Positions 47,352-55,865 of a stretch of DNA of 64,000 bases are shown piece after piece; the stretch's first letter is position 1; each line of letters begins with the position of its first letter. A program made the translations under genes and the position numbers. The stretch lies in contig NZ_CP119566.1 of NCBI RefSeq assembly GCF_029277445.1, forward strand, positions 2,606,001-2,670,000, in the 5' to 3' direction. The stretch comes from Pararhizobium qamdonense (GTDB lineage: Bacteria > Pseudomonadota > Alphaproteobacteria > Rhizobiales > Rhizobiaceae). The notes below the pieces were generated by a model. That model saw only the letters and a program-made list of their open reading frames with translations. It had not been told where the DNA came from and searched no databases.

Positions 47352-48110
47352 ATGACCAGCGAAAAAATCGTCACCGCCGCCATGCTCGCCATTGGCGACG
47401 AACTGCTCTCCGGCCGGACCAAGGACAAGAATATCGGCCATCTGGCAGATGTGCTGACGCTCGCCGGCATCGATCTCAAGGAAGTCCGCATCGTCGCCGA
47501 CGACGAACCGGCGATCGTGGCTGCGCTCAACGGATTGCGGGGCGAATACGATTACGTCTTCACCTCCGGCGGTATCGGTCCAACCCATGATGACATCACC
47601 GCCGATGCGGTGTCGCGAGCGTTCGGTGTCGAATGCATCCATGATCCGGAAGCCATGACATTGCTTGGCGCCATGTACGAGCGGCGCGGCCTGGAGTTTA
47701 CCGAGGCGCGGCGGCGCATGGCCCGCATGCCGAACGGCGCGCGTCATATACCGAACGCCGTTTCGACAGCCCCCGGCTTCATCATCGGCAATGTCCATGT
47801 GATGGCCGGCGTGCCGCAGGTTTTCCAGGCCATGCTGGATGCGCTCCTGCCAAATCTAAAGAGCGGTACGGTCGTCAAGTCGCGCACGGTCCGTTCTCCC
47901 TTCGGCGAAGGCGATATTGGCGGGCCGCTCGGCGACGTGCAGAAGGCGCATCCCTTCACCAGCATCGGCTCCTATCCGAAATTCGACGGCACGTCGTTTT
48001 CGACCGACCTTGTCATCCGCGCCCGCGACGAGGCTTTGCTCGATGCGGCAGAGGCCGATGTGAAGGCGATGATCGAGGCGATCGCAGCCTCGAAGAACAA
48101 ACCGGAGTGA
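47352..48110 (+). CDS. MoaB/CinA-N domain molybdopterin-binding protein
   Basis: This 252-residue protein has a MoCF-binding domain like the N-terminal part of CinA: MLAIGDELLSGRTKDKN (about 11-27) and FTSGGIGPTHDDITADAVSRAFG (about 64-86), the usual cofactor-binding loops. The C-terminal deamidase half of CinA is absent, so it is the short form. Possible roles are molybdopterin binding or nucleotide (CDP/NMN-type) pyrophosphatase activity; the sequence does not decide. Its stop directly abuts the stop of the convergent next gene. Confidence 0.9.
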   Translation: MTSEKIVTAAMLAIGDELLSGRTKDKNIGHLADVLTLAGIDLKEVRIVADDEPAIVAALNGLRGEYDYVFTSGGIGPTHDDITADAVSRAFGVECIHDPEAMTLLGAMYERRGLEFTEARRRMARMPNGARHIPNAVSTAPGFIIGNVHVMAGVPQVFQAMLDALLPNLKSGTVVKSRTVRSPFGEGDIGGPLGDVQKAHPFTSIGSYPKFDGTSFSTDLVIRARDEALLDAAEADVKAMIEAIAASKNKPE

Positions 48111-48725
48111 TTACGGCGCGGGGGAAGCTGCGGCGATGGTAAATTTCTGATCGACGCTTGCCGACTTGCCGCTGTTCAAATCGTTGAAGTGAAAGCGCAG
48201 GACATAATCGCCGGCGGCAGCACCGCTGACATCCGTGGTCAGCGTCGCATAGATTTCCTGGTTGCGCAGGAAACTCGTGAAGGTGAAATTGCCGAATGCC
48301 TTCTGGTTGGCCAGCACTTCGCCGGAAGCGCTGAGAATGTCCAGATCGACCGTGAAATGGGTCTCCAGCTTTCCCGCAGCCGCCGCCGGCTTCCAGGTCA
48401 GGCCGATGGGCTCGACATAGGACACGAGAGCCTCGCCCGGCTTGAAGACCGGCTGCGGCTTGGGCTCATACATGGCATAGCCAACCGGCGCGGAGGCGAC
48501 GAAGACCGCTTTGCCGATGGAGAAGGGCAATGTCGCTGAAAAGGTACCGACGGCCGCGCGCAGGGCGTCATGGGCACCGGTTGTGTCGCCGGAGGTTGCC
48601 AGCGTCTCGGCTTTCGAGGCTGCCTCTGCCAGCGGTCCGGCACCTGCCGGACCTGCCATCAGCACCATGAGCGGGAGCGCTTTGATCACGCCCGTCAAAC
48701 CACCTTTTCGATTGCCGGTACGCAT
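48111..48725 (-). CDS. Secreted hypothetical protein
   Basis: I do not recognise this 204-residue protein. It has a signal peptide (about 1-30, KALPLMVLMAGPAGAG) and a C-terminal beta-rich part with alternating hydrophobics (ETHFTVDLDILSASG, YVLRFHFNDLN), suggesting an Ig-like or beta-sandwich periplasmic domain. It is convergent with the CinA-like gene, with the stop codons side by side. Confidence 0.65.
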   Translation of the reverse strand: MRTGNRKGGLTGVIKALPLMVLMAGPAGAGPLAEAASKAETLATSGDTTGAHDALRAAVGTFSATLPFSIGKAVFVASAPVGYAMYEPKPQPVFKPGEALVSYVEPIGLTWKPAAAAGKLETHFTVDLDILSASGEVLANQKAFGNFTFTSFLRNQEIYATLTTDVSGAAAGDYVLRFHFNDLNSGKSASVDQKFTIAAASPAP

Positions 48726-48904
48726 GATCTCTCCCTAATACACCCCGTGTGCGGATGTTCGGTATTTGCCGTCCGGAGTCAAGCGGGGCATCTGCGCCAA
48801 AAGATGATTACATCACTCCACTTACCAATGAATAGATGTAGTTTCCCCGGCGGCCTTGTGGCATAGGCAGGGCGAAACGAACCCAAAGCGAAAGACCGCA
48901 GTCC

Positions 48905-50152
48905 ATGAAGCAGGATGTTGATAATGCCGTTGAGGCTTTGCGTGCGTTGTTCCCGGCAACGCCGCTGCAGCTCAACGATCACCTGAGTGCCCGTTACGGG
49001 GCTGCGATCTATCTGAAGCGCGAAGACCTGTCACCGGTGCGGTCCTACAAGATCAGGGGCGCGTTCAACTTTTTCCGCAAGGTCATCGAGGCCGGTGGAA
49101 CCGGAAAGACCTTTGTCTGCGCTTCCGCCGGCAATCACGCCCAAGGGTTTGCCTTCGTCTGCCGCCATTTCGGCGTCCCCGGCGTGGTCTTCATGCCGGT
49201 GACGACACCGCAGCAGAAGATCGACAAGACCCGGATATTCGGCGGCGAGTTTATCACCATCAAGCTGGTCGGCGATTTCTTCGACCAATGCTATCAGGCG
49301 GCGCGCGATCATGTGGAGCGGATCGACGGTGTCATGGTGCCGCCCTTCGACCACGCCGATATTATCGAAGGCCAGGCGACGGTGGCAGCCGAGATGATCG
49401 AACAATTGCCGGACGGCGTGATCCCGGACCTGGTGATCATGCCCGTCGGCGGCGGTGGGCTCTCAGCCGGGATGACCGGCTATCTTAAAGACCGTATCCG
49501 GCCGGAGGCCTTTATTTTCTGCGAGCCGGAGGGCGCGCCGAGCCTGCGCCGCAGCCTGGAGACAGGCAAAGTGGTGACGCTCGATCAGGTCGATAATTTC
49601 GTCGATGGCGCCGCCGTCGGGCGCATTGGTGACCTGAATTTTGCAGCCCTCAAGCATTTCTCCACCGGTCAGGTCCTGCTTCTGGCGGAAAACGCAATCT
49701 GCGTGACGATCACCGACATGCTCAATGTCGAAGGCGTCGTGCTGGAACCGGCGGGTGCTTTGTCGATCACCGCGCTGGAGACGCTTGGCCGCGAGGCGCT
49801 GGAGGGCAAGACCGTCGTTGCCGTGGTTTCGGGCGGCAATTTCGATTTCGAACGCCTGCCGGATGTCAAGGAACGGGCGATGCGGCATGCGGGCCTGAAA
49901 AAGTACTTCATCCTGCGGATGCCGCAACGTCCCGGCGCGCTGAAGGATTTTCTCGGTCTGCTCGGTGAAGAGGACGATATCGCCCGCTTCGAATATCTGA
50001 AGAAATCGGCGCGCAATTTCGGCTCGATCCTGATCGGCATCGAAACCAAGCATCCGGAGAATTTTCCACGGCTAAAAGCGGCATTCGACCGCGCCGGGCT
50101 GCACTATCAGGATATCACCGATAATGAGATCCTGGCCAATCTGGTGATCTGA
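48905..50152 (+). CDS. ilvA: Threonine ammonia-lyase
   Basis: This 415-residue PLP enzyme deaminates threonine to 2-oxobutanoate, the first step to isoleucine. The PLP lysine is K49 in VRSYKIRGAFN, and the phosphate-binding glycine loop is VGGGGLSAG (about 180-188). After about residue 325 comes a short ACT-like regulatory domain (RPGALKDFLGLLG), as in the single-ACT type of threonine dehydratase, probably sensitive to isoleucine or valine. It is monocistronic here, convergent with a hydrolase gene. Confidence 0.93.
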   Translation: MKQDVDNAVEALRALFPATPLQLNDHLSARYGAAIYLKREDLSPVRSYKIRGAFNFFRKVIEAGGTGKTFVCASAGNHAQGFAFVCRHFGVPGVVFMPVTTPQQKIDKTRIFGGEFITIKLVGDFFDQCYQAARDHVERIDGVMVPPFDHADIIEGQATVAAEMIEQLPDGVIPDLVIMPVGGGGLSAGMTGYLKDRIRPEAFIFCEPEGAPSLRRSLETGKVVTLDQVDNFVDGAAVGRIGDLNFAALKHFSTGQVLLLAENAICVTITDMLNVEGVVLEPAGALSITALETLGREALEGKTVVAVVSGGNFDFERLPDVKERAMRHAGLKKYFILRMPQRPGALKDFLGLLGEEDDIARFEYLKKSARNFGSILIGIETKHPENFPRLKAAFDRAGLHYQDITDNEILANLVI

Positions 50153-50156
50153 TTTT

Positions 50157-50206
50157 ATGATTTAAATCATATCATTGATCGGTTTTATTAAACCAATCAA
50201 TGATAT
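50157..50206. terminator. Overlapping AT-rich palindromes between ilvA and hydrolase
   Basis: ATGATTTAAATCAT (50157-50170) is a perfect 14-bp palindrome. Overlapping it, ATATCATTGAT (50169-50179) plus GGTTT (50181-50185) pair with AAACC (50190-50194) plus ATCAATGATAT (50196-50206), a 16-bp stem with one mismatch. The second hairpin includes the last 35 bp of the hydrolase coding sequence. It probably acts as a terminator for both convergent genes, though no T-run follows. Confidence 0.5.
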
Positions 50207-51083
50207 CTGCTGCGAGCCTGTCCGTCGTCTCCGGCGACAGGGCGTCGCCTGCAACCACGTGACCATGGGGATCGCCGATCGCGCCGGGGTCCAGCATGGT
50301 GGCGGGGCCGCCCCAGCGGGCGGCGATGGTGGACGTATGCCGCGCATCGACCACCTTATCAACGGGTGATTGGATGAACAGCGCCGGTGTTGTTATCGTT
50401 TCAAAGCGAAGTGCGCGGGCTTGCTTCACCAATGACGCGACCGGCAGTAGCGATGAGACCGGATAGTCCGTTGTCCAATAGGCAGCGTGAAGGGCGTTCA
50501 TGGGCAGGAAGGACCGGTGGCGGCCAAGGATGAGGCGGGCGCTGAGACCGGCAAATGGGGCAGTCAACAGGAACGCGGCACGGCCCTTGATCCGGAAATT
50601 CGGAGCGAGGAAAACGGCAGCTTTGACGCGGGCGGCCAGATGCGGTTGCGACAGGGCGAGAGTGGCCAGCGTCGCGCCGGTCGAGGTTGCGATGATCAGC
50701 GTGCTGGAGCCGATCAGGCCGGCGATATCCAGTGCTTCGCGCATGTCGTCCTGCCATAGAGCCACAGAGGCTTGCGCCATCGTATCGCCGCTGCGGCCGT
50801 GACCATTCAAGCGCGTGTAGAACAGGTTGGCACCGAGCGCCCTGGCCACCAGATCGGGCAGGGGCCGAACCTCGCCTTTGGATGCGGAAAATCCATGGAT
50901 ATAAACGATGGCAAGCGGCGTTTTCTGCCTTGTAGCGGGATCGGCCCAGACGACCTCTTTCGCCAATCCCGGCCGGATATCGGGATAGGCCGATTCTCTC
51001 GCGGTCAGATAGGCATCGACCTCGTCGGCCGATCCGGGCGCGGTTGATCCGGTGACCGGTAGATCCGGCGTCATGCTGGCCAC
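50172..51083 (-). CDS. Alpha/beta hydrolase
   Basis: This 303-residue alpha/beta hydrolase has the oxyanion motif YIHGFSASKGE (about 61-71), a nucleophile elbow ATSTGAT (the serine at about 150), an aspartate in SPVDKVVD and a histidine in GDPHGHVV, so the triad is complete. It looks like a carboxylesterase or monoacylglycerol-lipase-like enzyme without a signal peptide. GTG at 51083 and ATG at 51074 are possible starts. The 3' end of the gene lies inside a large hairpin. Confidence 0.85.
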   Translation of the reverse strand: MASMTPDLPVTGSTAPGSADEVDAYLTARESAYPDIRPGLAKEVVWADPATRQKTPLAIVYIHGFSASKGEVRPLPDLVARALGANLFYTRLNGHGRSGDTMAQASVALWQDDMREALDIAGLIGSSTLIIATSTGATLATLALSQPHLAARVKAAVFLAPNFRIKGRAAFLLTAPFAGLSARLILGRHRSFLPMNALHAAYWTTDYPVSSLLPVASLVKQARALRFETITTPALFIQSPVDKVVDARHTSTIAARWGGPATMLDPGAIGDPHGHVVAGDALSPETTDRLAADIIDWFNKTDQ

Positions 51084-51184
51084 AGTGCCCCTATCATTTC
51101 ATTTTTCCGCCAACGCGCATGTGGTTTCCGGATCGGCGAACTTTAGTCTTTGACAGCCCGGTTTGCCATGGGTAAGTCTTTCGC

Positions 51185-51502
51185 ATGGCTTCATTCCTGT
51201 CAAAACTGTTTGGTCTTTCCAAAGCCTCCGGCACCGAACCCGCTGCGTCTTCCGGCAAGACGGAGACCTATGGCGACTGCCTGATCCGCGCCACGCCGAT
51301 GCGCGAGGGTTCCCAGTTCCGGCTGGCCGGTTCGGTGGAAAAGGAAATCGAGGGCGGCGTTCGTGTCCGCACGTTCATCCGCGCCGACGTTTTCACATCG
51401 GAACAGGACGTCATCGATGCGACCTTGCGCAAGGCGCGCCAGATCATCGATCAGCACGGCCCATCGCTGTTTGCCGACGACGTTGCTTCGCGCCAAGTCT
51501 GA
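51185..51502 (+). CDS. HlyU-family protein
   Basis: This 105-residue protein resembles the HlyU family, named after a Vibrio regulator but widespread in alphaproteobacteria as a small protein of unknown role. The core is YGDCLIRATPMREGSQFRLAG, then VRVRTFIRADVFTSEQDVIDATLRKARQIIDQHG. It has no helix-turn-helix that I can see. Its gene is divergent from the hydrolase. Confidence 0.78.
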   Translation: MASFLSKLFGLSKASGTEPAASSGKTETYGDCLIRATPMREGSQFRLAGSVEKEIEGGVRVRTFIRADVFTSEQDVIDATLRKARQIIDQHGPSLFADDVASRQV

Positions 51503-51702
51503 TTCTCTTCATCCGGGGATGGTGCTACACGGACTGTCATCGGGACAGGCTATGGTGCCGCGACGTCTAAATCGGCAAGTATTCAACCTTTGCGGTGCTT
51601 GCCCTGAGCTTGCCTCCTGAAAAGCGGCAGCAAAACCCTAAACGTTTCTTTAAATTTGCCGCCTATAGATTCGCACAGTGAAATTCGAGTGAATATCCGG
51701 CG

Positions 51703-52947
51703 ATGACCAATGTAATGCTGTTTCTCTGCGAAGGCCTTGTCTACGTCGCAGTCATGGTCACATTGCTGCATCTGCGCCATCGTCTGGGCCTTGGTGTCTT
51801 CATCGCAGCCCTTGGCGTACTGCATTTCATCGAAACCTATCTGGCCGCTGTTTTTTACGTGCAATTGCCGTTCGGGGTGATTTCGCCGGGCTCTGCCGTG
51901 CTGTTTGCCGGCAAGTTGATGATGATCCTGCTCCTTTACGTGAAGGAGGATGCGGCAACGGTTCGCCAGCCGATCTACGGCCTTCTGGCCGGCAATTTTC
52001 TCACCGTGGCGCTTGGCCTGCTCCTGCAGATGCACCAGACCGTTTCAGCCGTGCCCAATCGCAGCGCCGACCTTGCCTTCATCGACGAGATGGGCTGGCT
52101 GATGCTGTGGGGGACATTGCTGCTCTATCTCGATTCGTTGCTGATCATCCTGCTTTACGAGCGGATCGGCCGCTGGATGCGCGGGTTTCTCACGCTGCGT
52201 TTTCTTATCTGCGGCGTCGTGGTGCTGACTTTCGACCAGGCCGGTTTCTATCTGGCGCTGCATGCGCTCAACGATGCTCCGGCCGAGGTGTTCTGGGGCG
52301 GCTGGATTGCCAAAATGGGGGCGGCGGTTGTCTATTCGCTGATTCTCGGTGCCTACCTGCATTTTTCCAGTCATTCGGTACTCTCCGTCCTGCGCCAGCC
52401 GATCGGCGACATCTTCAACACGCTGACATTCCGGGAGCGCTACGAGGACCTGCTGTCGAAGTCGGGACGCGACATGCTGACCGGCGTGCTCGATCGCAGC
52501 CGTTTCGAGTTCGAGGCGCCAAGGCTGGTCCGCCATGCGGTGGCGTCTGGCGGCGTCATCAGTCTGATCATGATCGATGCCGATCATTTCAAGAGCATCA
52601 ACGACCGCTTTGGCCATCTCGAGGGCGACCGGGTGCTGAAATCCATTACCGACGCCATCCAGGCGGGCCTGCGCCCGAACGATCACCTTTTCCGCTACGG
52701 TGGGGAAGAATTCGTTGTGCTTTGCGACGGCCTGGATCACGGCAACGCCTTGTCCCGCGCCGAACAATTGCGGCTGCGTGTGTTCAGCGATGTGACAGCG
52801 TCCGACCAATCCGCCGTCACCGTCAGCATCGGCGTTGCCTCCACGCCCGTTGACGGAACGACGACGCGCGATCTGCTGTCGAAAGCGGACCTGCGGCTCT
52901 ATGAGGCCAAGCGCCGGGGCCGCAATTGCGTGGTTGGAAACGCCTGA
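51703..52947 (+). CDS. Membrane-bound GGDEF diguanylate cyclase with I-site
   Basis: This 414-residue protein has seven or so hydrophobic segments in residues 1-235 and a C-terminal GGDEF domain. The active site is GGEEF in FRYGGEEFVVL, and IDADHFKSINDRFGHLEGD is intact. Nine residues before GGEEF the sequence reads RPND, a proper RxxD inhibitory site, in contrast to the cyclase at 12.5 kb. The enzyme should make cyclic di-GMP with product feedback. No partner domain is fused. Confidence 0.92.
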   Translation: MTNVMLFLCEGLVYVAVMVTLLHLRHRLGLGVFIAALGVLHFIETYLAAVFYVQLPFGVISPGSAVLFAGKLMMILLLYVKEDAATVRQPIYGLLAGNFLTVALGLLLQMHQTVSAVPNRSADLAFIDEMGWLMLWGTLLLYLDSLLIILLYERIGRWMRGFLTLRFLICGVVVLTFDQAGFYLALHALNDAPAEVFWGGWIAKMGAAVVYSLILGAYLHFSSHSVLSVLRQPIGDIFNTLTFRERYEDLLSKSGRDMLTGVLDRSRFEFEAPRLVRHAVASGGVISLIMIDADHFKSINDRFGHLEGDRVLKSITDAIQAGLRPNDHLFRYGGEEFVVLCDGLDHGNALSRAEQLRLRVFSDVTASDQSAVTVSIGVASTPVDGTTTRDLLSKADLRLYEAKRRGRNCVVGNA

Positions 52948-52955
52948 GAATTCGG

Positions 52956-53417
52956 TCAGACACCGACATTCGGCCGGTCGATGATTTCCCGCAGCGAAAA
53001 GCTGGAATTGATCTTGACCACATGGGGCAGGGCAGACAGCCAATCCCGGTGGATGCGCTCATAATCCTCAAGGTCCTTGGCGGCGACCCGTAGGATATAG
53101 TCGTATTCTCCCGACATCAGATAGCAGACGAGCACATTCGGACAGAGTTTTACCGCCGCCTCGAACTCGGTCAGCGTCTTCGCAAACTGGCCTGACAGCG
53201 AGATGTGGACGATCACCATGATGCGGTAATCAAGCGCCTTGTGCGACAGGCGGGCGTGATAGCCGCTGATGACGCCGGTTTTTTCCAGAATATCGACCCG
53301 CCGCGAGCAGGCGGAGGCTGACAGGCCGATCTTTTCGGCAAGCTCCGCATTGGCGATCCGGCCGTTCTGCTGCAGAATCCGCAGAATTGCAGCATCAATT
53401 GTATCCATTGCCGACAA
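52956..53417 (-). CDS. Lrp/AsnC-family regulator of ald
   Basis: This 153-residue regulator has an N-terminal helix-turn-helix (LQQNGRIANAELAEKIGLSASACSRRV in the order helix-turn-recognition helix) and a C-terminal RAM/AsnC ligand-binding domain (GEYDYILRVAAKDLEDYERI). It is divergent from the alanine dehydrogenase gene with 154 bp between, the usual arrangement of an alanine-responsive AldR-type activator. A TTG at 53417 has AAGGAT at good spacing; the ATG at 53408 is the alternative. An inverted repeat overlaps its ribosome-binding site, suggesting autoregulation. Confidence 0.92.
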   Translation of the reverse strand: MSAMDTIDAAILRILQQNGRIANAELAEKIGLSASACSRRVDILEKTGVISGYHARLSHKALDYRIMVIVHISLSGQFAKTLTEFEAAVKLCPNVLVCYLMSGEYDYILRVAAKDLEDYERIHRDWLSALPHVVKINSSFSLREIIDRPNVGV

Positions 53418-53469
53418 TCGAATATCCTTCGAATTTTTCTGTCATAACGCAATAATCTTCGGAAGATTA
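53418..53469. promoter_or_regulatory. Two inverted repeats, probable Lrp/AldR operators
   Basis: TAATCTTC-G-GAAGATTA (53453-53469) is a perfect 8-bp inverted repeat. TCGAA-N5-TTCGA (53418-53432) is a second, 36 bp away centre to centre. Both lie in the divergent promoter region between the Lrp-type gene and ald, and their form suits an Lrp-family regulator, which binds several sites along one DNA face. Confidence 0.65.
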
Positions 53470-53571
53470 CGATAATTCCCCGTCATTTCGCAAGGACATG
53501 CGGCGATCTTTCTGTTTCGCTACGCGGGTCAAATAACGATGGCGAAAGCCGCAAATGAGAGGAACGCGAAG

Positions 53572-54690
53572 ATGCGTGTCGGTTGCCCGAAGGAAATCAA
53601 AAACCATGAATATCGTGTCGGTCTGACGCCCGGCTCGGTGAGGGAATATGTGGCGCATGGCCACGAGGTGATCATCGAAACGAAGGCGGGCGCAGGCATT
53701 GGCGCCGAAGACGACAGCTACCGGGCGGCCGGCGCAAAAATCGTCGCCACCGCCAGGGATGTCTTTGAAAAATCCGACATGATCGTCAAGGTTAAGGAGC
53801 CGCAGCCCTCCGAATGGGCGCAGCTTCGCGACGGTCAGATCCTCTACACCTATCTGCATCTTGCGCCCGATCCGGAGCAGACCAAGGGCCTCCTTGGCTC
53901 CGGCGTCACGGCGATCGCCTATGAAACGGTCACCGACGATCGCGGCGGCCTGCCGCTTCTGGCGCCGATGTCGGAAGTTGCCGGGCGCTTGGCCATACAG
54001 GCAGGTGCTACCTCGCTGCAAAAGGCGAATGGCGGCCGCGGCATCCTGCTCGGCGGCGTTCCCGGCGTCTTGCCCGCCAAGGTCGCGGTCATCGGCGGCG
54101 GCGTCGTCGGTCTGCATGCGGCGCGCATGGCGGCCGGTCTCGGCGCCGATGTCAGCATTCTCGACCGCTCCATTCCACGGCTGCGCCAGCTCGACGATCT
54201 CTTTGCCGGGCGCGTCCACACCCGGTTCTCGACCATTGATGCGCTGGAGGAGGAAGTCTTTGCTGCCGATCTGGTGATTGGCGCCGTGCTGATCCCCGGT
54301 GCTGCCGCGCCAAAGCTGGTAACACGGGAAATGCTGTCGGGCATGAAGAGGGGCGCTGTCATCGTCGATGTCGCCATCGACCAGGGTGGCTGCTTCGAGA
54401 CCTCGCATGCAACGACGCATTCCGATCCGACCTATGAGGTCGATGGCATCGTGCATTATTGCGTCGCCAATATGCCGGGTGCGGTTCCGATCACGTCTGC
54501 GCATGCATTGAACAATGCGACGCTCTATTACGGTCTGCAATTGGCCGACCGTGGCCTGAAGGCGATTGCCGAAGACCGGCATCTGCGCGCCGGGCTTAAT
54601 GTTCATAGAGGCCGGGTCACCAACAGGGCGGTGGCCGAGGCGCTTGGCTATGAGAGCCACACCCCGGAGGCCGTGCTGATGATCGCCTGA
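53572..54690 (+). CDS. ald: Alanine dehydrogenase
   Basis: This 372-residue NAD-dependent enzyme interconverts alanine and pyruvate plus ammonia. The start MRVGCPKEIKNHEYRVGLTP is the family signature with the substrate arginine and lysine. The catalytic histidine lies in YTYLHLAPDPEQT and the NAD fold in KVAVIGGGVVGLHAARMA (about 168-185). The start at 53572 follows GAGAGGAA; 11 codons upstream are not conserved. An Lrp-type regulator is divergent from it and a strong terminator follows. Confidence 0.97.
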   Translation: MRVGCPKEIKNHEYRVGLTPGSVREYVAHGHEVIIETKAGAGIGAEDDSYRAAGAKIVATARDVFEKSDMIVKVKEPQPSEWAQLRDGQILYTYLHLAPDPEQTKGLLGSGVTAIAYETVTDDRGGLPLLAPMSEVAGRLAIQAGATSLQKANGGRGILLGGVPGVLPAKVAVIGGGVVGLHAARMAAGLGADVSILDRSIPRLRQLDDLFAGRVHTRFSTIDALEEEVFAADLVIGAVLIPGAAAPKLVTREMLSGMKRGAVIVDVAIDQGGCFETSHATTHSDPTYEVDGIVHYCVANMPGAVPITSAHALNNATLYYGLQLADRGLKAIAEDRHLRAGLNVHRGRVTNRAVAEALGYESHTPEAVLMIA

Positions 54691-54710
54691 CCGGAACAAG
54701 CTGTCTTTCA

Positions 54711-54738
54711 TGGGGCCGGTGAATTCCGGCCCCATTTT
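54711..54738 (+). terminator. Intrinsic terminator of ald
   Basis: TGGGGCCGG (54711-54719) pairs with CCGGCCCCA (54726-54734) around a 6-nt loop, followed by TTTT. It lies 20 bp after the ald stop. Confidence 0.88.
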
Positions 54739-55211
54739 CATGCACGCTCGATCCGGCACTGGTAACAATTGTTGCGGGCCGAGCGGACATGGACATAGGC
54801 GATGTCCGATCTCTCCAGCAGCTCGGCTGCTCTTGCATCGATGGCGTCAACCGGAGTTACGGCGCCGGTACCATAAACAATGCGGTCGTCGGCACTGTAG
54901 CCACGCAGGAGATAATCCTTGCTGGTGGTGAGGATCGCAGGCACGGAAGTTTCCCCGTTATAAGCCTCGCAGTCTTGCGCGTGCAGAAAGACAGGCCCGG
55001 TCTCGGCATAGGGCTGGAGATCGGGGAAGGGACGATAGGCAATGATCAGATAGGGATCGCCTTCGGCAATATTGGCAAGGCAATGGCGGCACGGCATGCC
55101 CTGGCCGTCGGAGACATGCAGTTCGGGTCTGAGCCCATAGGCGTCCGGCTCGCGGCGGCGGTAGCGTGCAGCAAGATCGCTCGGCATCGGCTTGTATCTG
55201 AGCTTGATCAT
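54738..55211 (-). CDS. DUF1203 protein
   Basis: This 157-residue protein fits DUF1203: a paired-cysteine N-terminal segment (GMPCRHCLANI, about 38-48), then DPYLIIAYRPFP, GPVFLHAQDCEAY, and a C-terminal CYQC. The four or more cysteines could bind a metal. The family has no known function. A GGAGAAACC precedes the ATG. It is convergent with ald, sharing the terminator region. Confidence 0.85.
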   Translation of the reverse strand: MIKLRYKPMPSDLAARYRRREPDAYGLRPELHVSDGQGMPCRHCLANIAEGDPYLIIAYRPFPDLQPYAETGPVFLHAQDCEAYNGETSVPAILTTSKDYLLRGYSADDRIVYGTGAVTPVDAIDARAAELLERSDIAYVHVRSARNNCYQCRIERA

Positions 55212-55289
55212 CGGTTTCTCCTTGTTTCGATCGAGGAGAAACTAACACTCACCCAAAACCGCAGACACCCGATTCTTGCCGCGCTCCAA

Positions 55290-55865
55290 TCAGAGGCTGA
55301 GAGCGAATTTCAGGAGTTCGTCATCACTCAACGGTTGAACCGACGCGTCATGCGTGGAGACCGGGGAAAAGCCGAAACGCTGGTAAAGTTGCAGCGCTCG
55401 CGGATGATCGAGCGTGTTGGTCGCGACGCGCACCGTGGTCGGATTGGAATTCCAGGCGGCGTACAAAGTTTGCAGCAGGAACCATTTGCCGAGCCCGAGC
55501 CCGAGCGCGTGTTCGAACATGCCGAAATGCGACAGCTCAACATTGTCCTCGTCCACCTGCAGCAGTTCGAAAAAGCCGGCGGGCGCTCCGTTGACGTAGA
55601 GGACTGTTACGGTATTGCGCTTGTCATGCAGGACGCCGGCCAGATCGGCATCGCTCATCCGCAACCGGTCGACCCAGTTCCAGCGCTTGCCCACCTGCAG
55701 ATAAAGGAAACGATAGAAGGGCAAGGGAATTTCCGGCACGCGCATGATCGCGGTCTGGATATTGACCGGGACCGGAAGGCTTTGCTTGGGCGGCGCGGTC
55801 ATTTCCAGTTCGGTGACGCGAACGGCGAGCGGTTCGACTGTTGTGTTCTCGGCCATGCTGATCAT
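55290..55865 (-). CDS. GNAT-family N-acetyltransferase
   Basis: This 191-residue protein has a GNAT fold in its C-terminal part: VLYVNGAPAGFFELLQV, VELSHFGMFEHALGLGLGKWFLLQTL (the acetyl-CoA-binding P-loop-like segment GLGLGKW), and TNTLDHPRALQLYQRFGF. The substrate is unknown. The start at 55865 overlaps the sseA stop as ATGA, suggesting coupling; ATG at 55856 is the alternative with better-spaced GGGAAAGA. It is the last gene of a four-gene run cysK-alaX-sseA-GNAT. Confidence 0.85.
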   Translation of the reverse strand: MISMAENTTVEPLAVRVTELEMTAPPKQSLPVPVNIQTAIMRVPEIPLPFYRFLYLQVGKRWNWVDRLRMSDADLAGVLHDKRNTVTVLYVNGAPAGFFELLQVDEDNVELSHFGMFEHALGLGLGKWFLLQTLYAAWNSNPTTVRVATNTLDHPRALQLYQRFGFSPVSTHDASVQPLSDDELLKFALSL

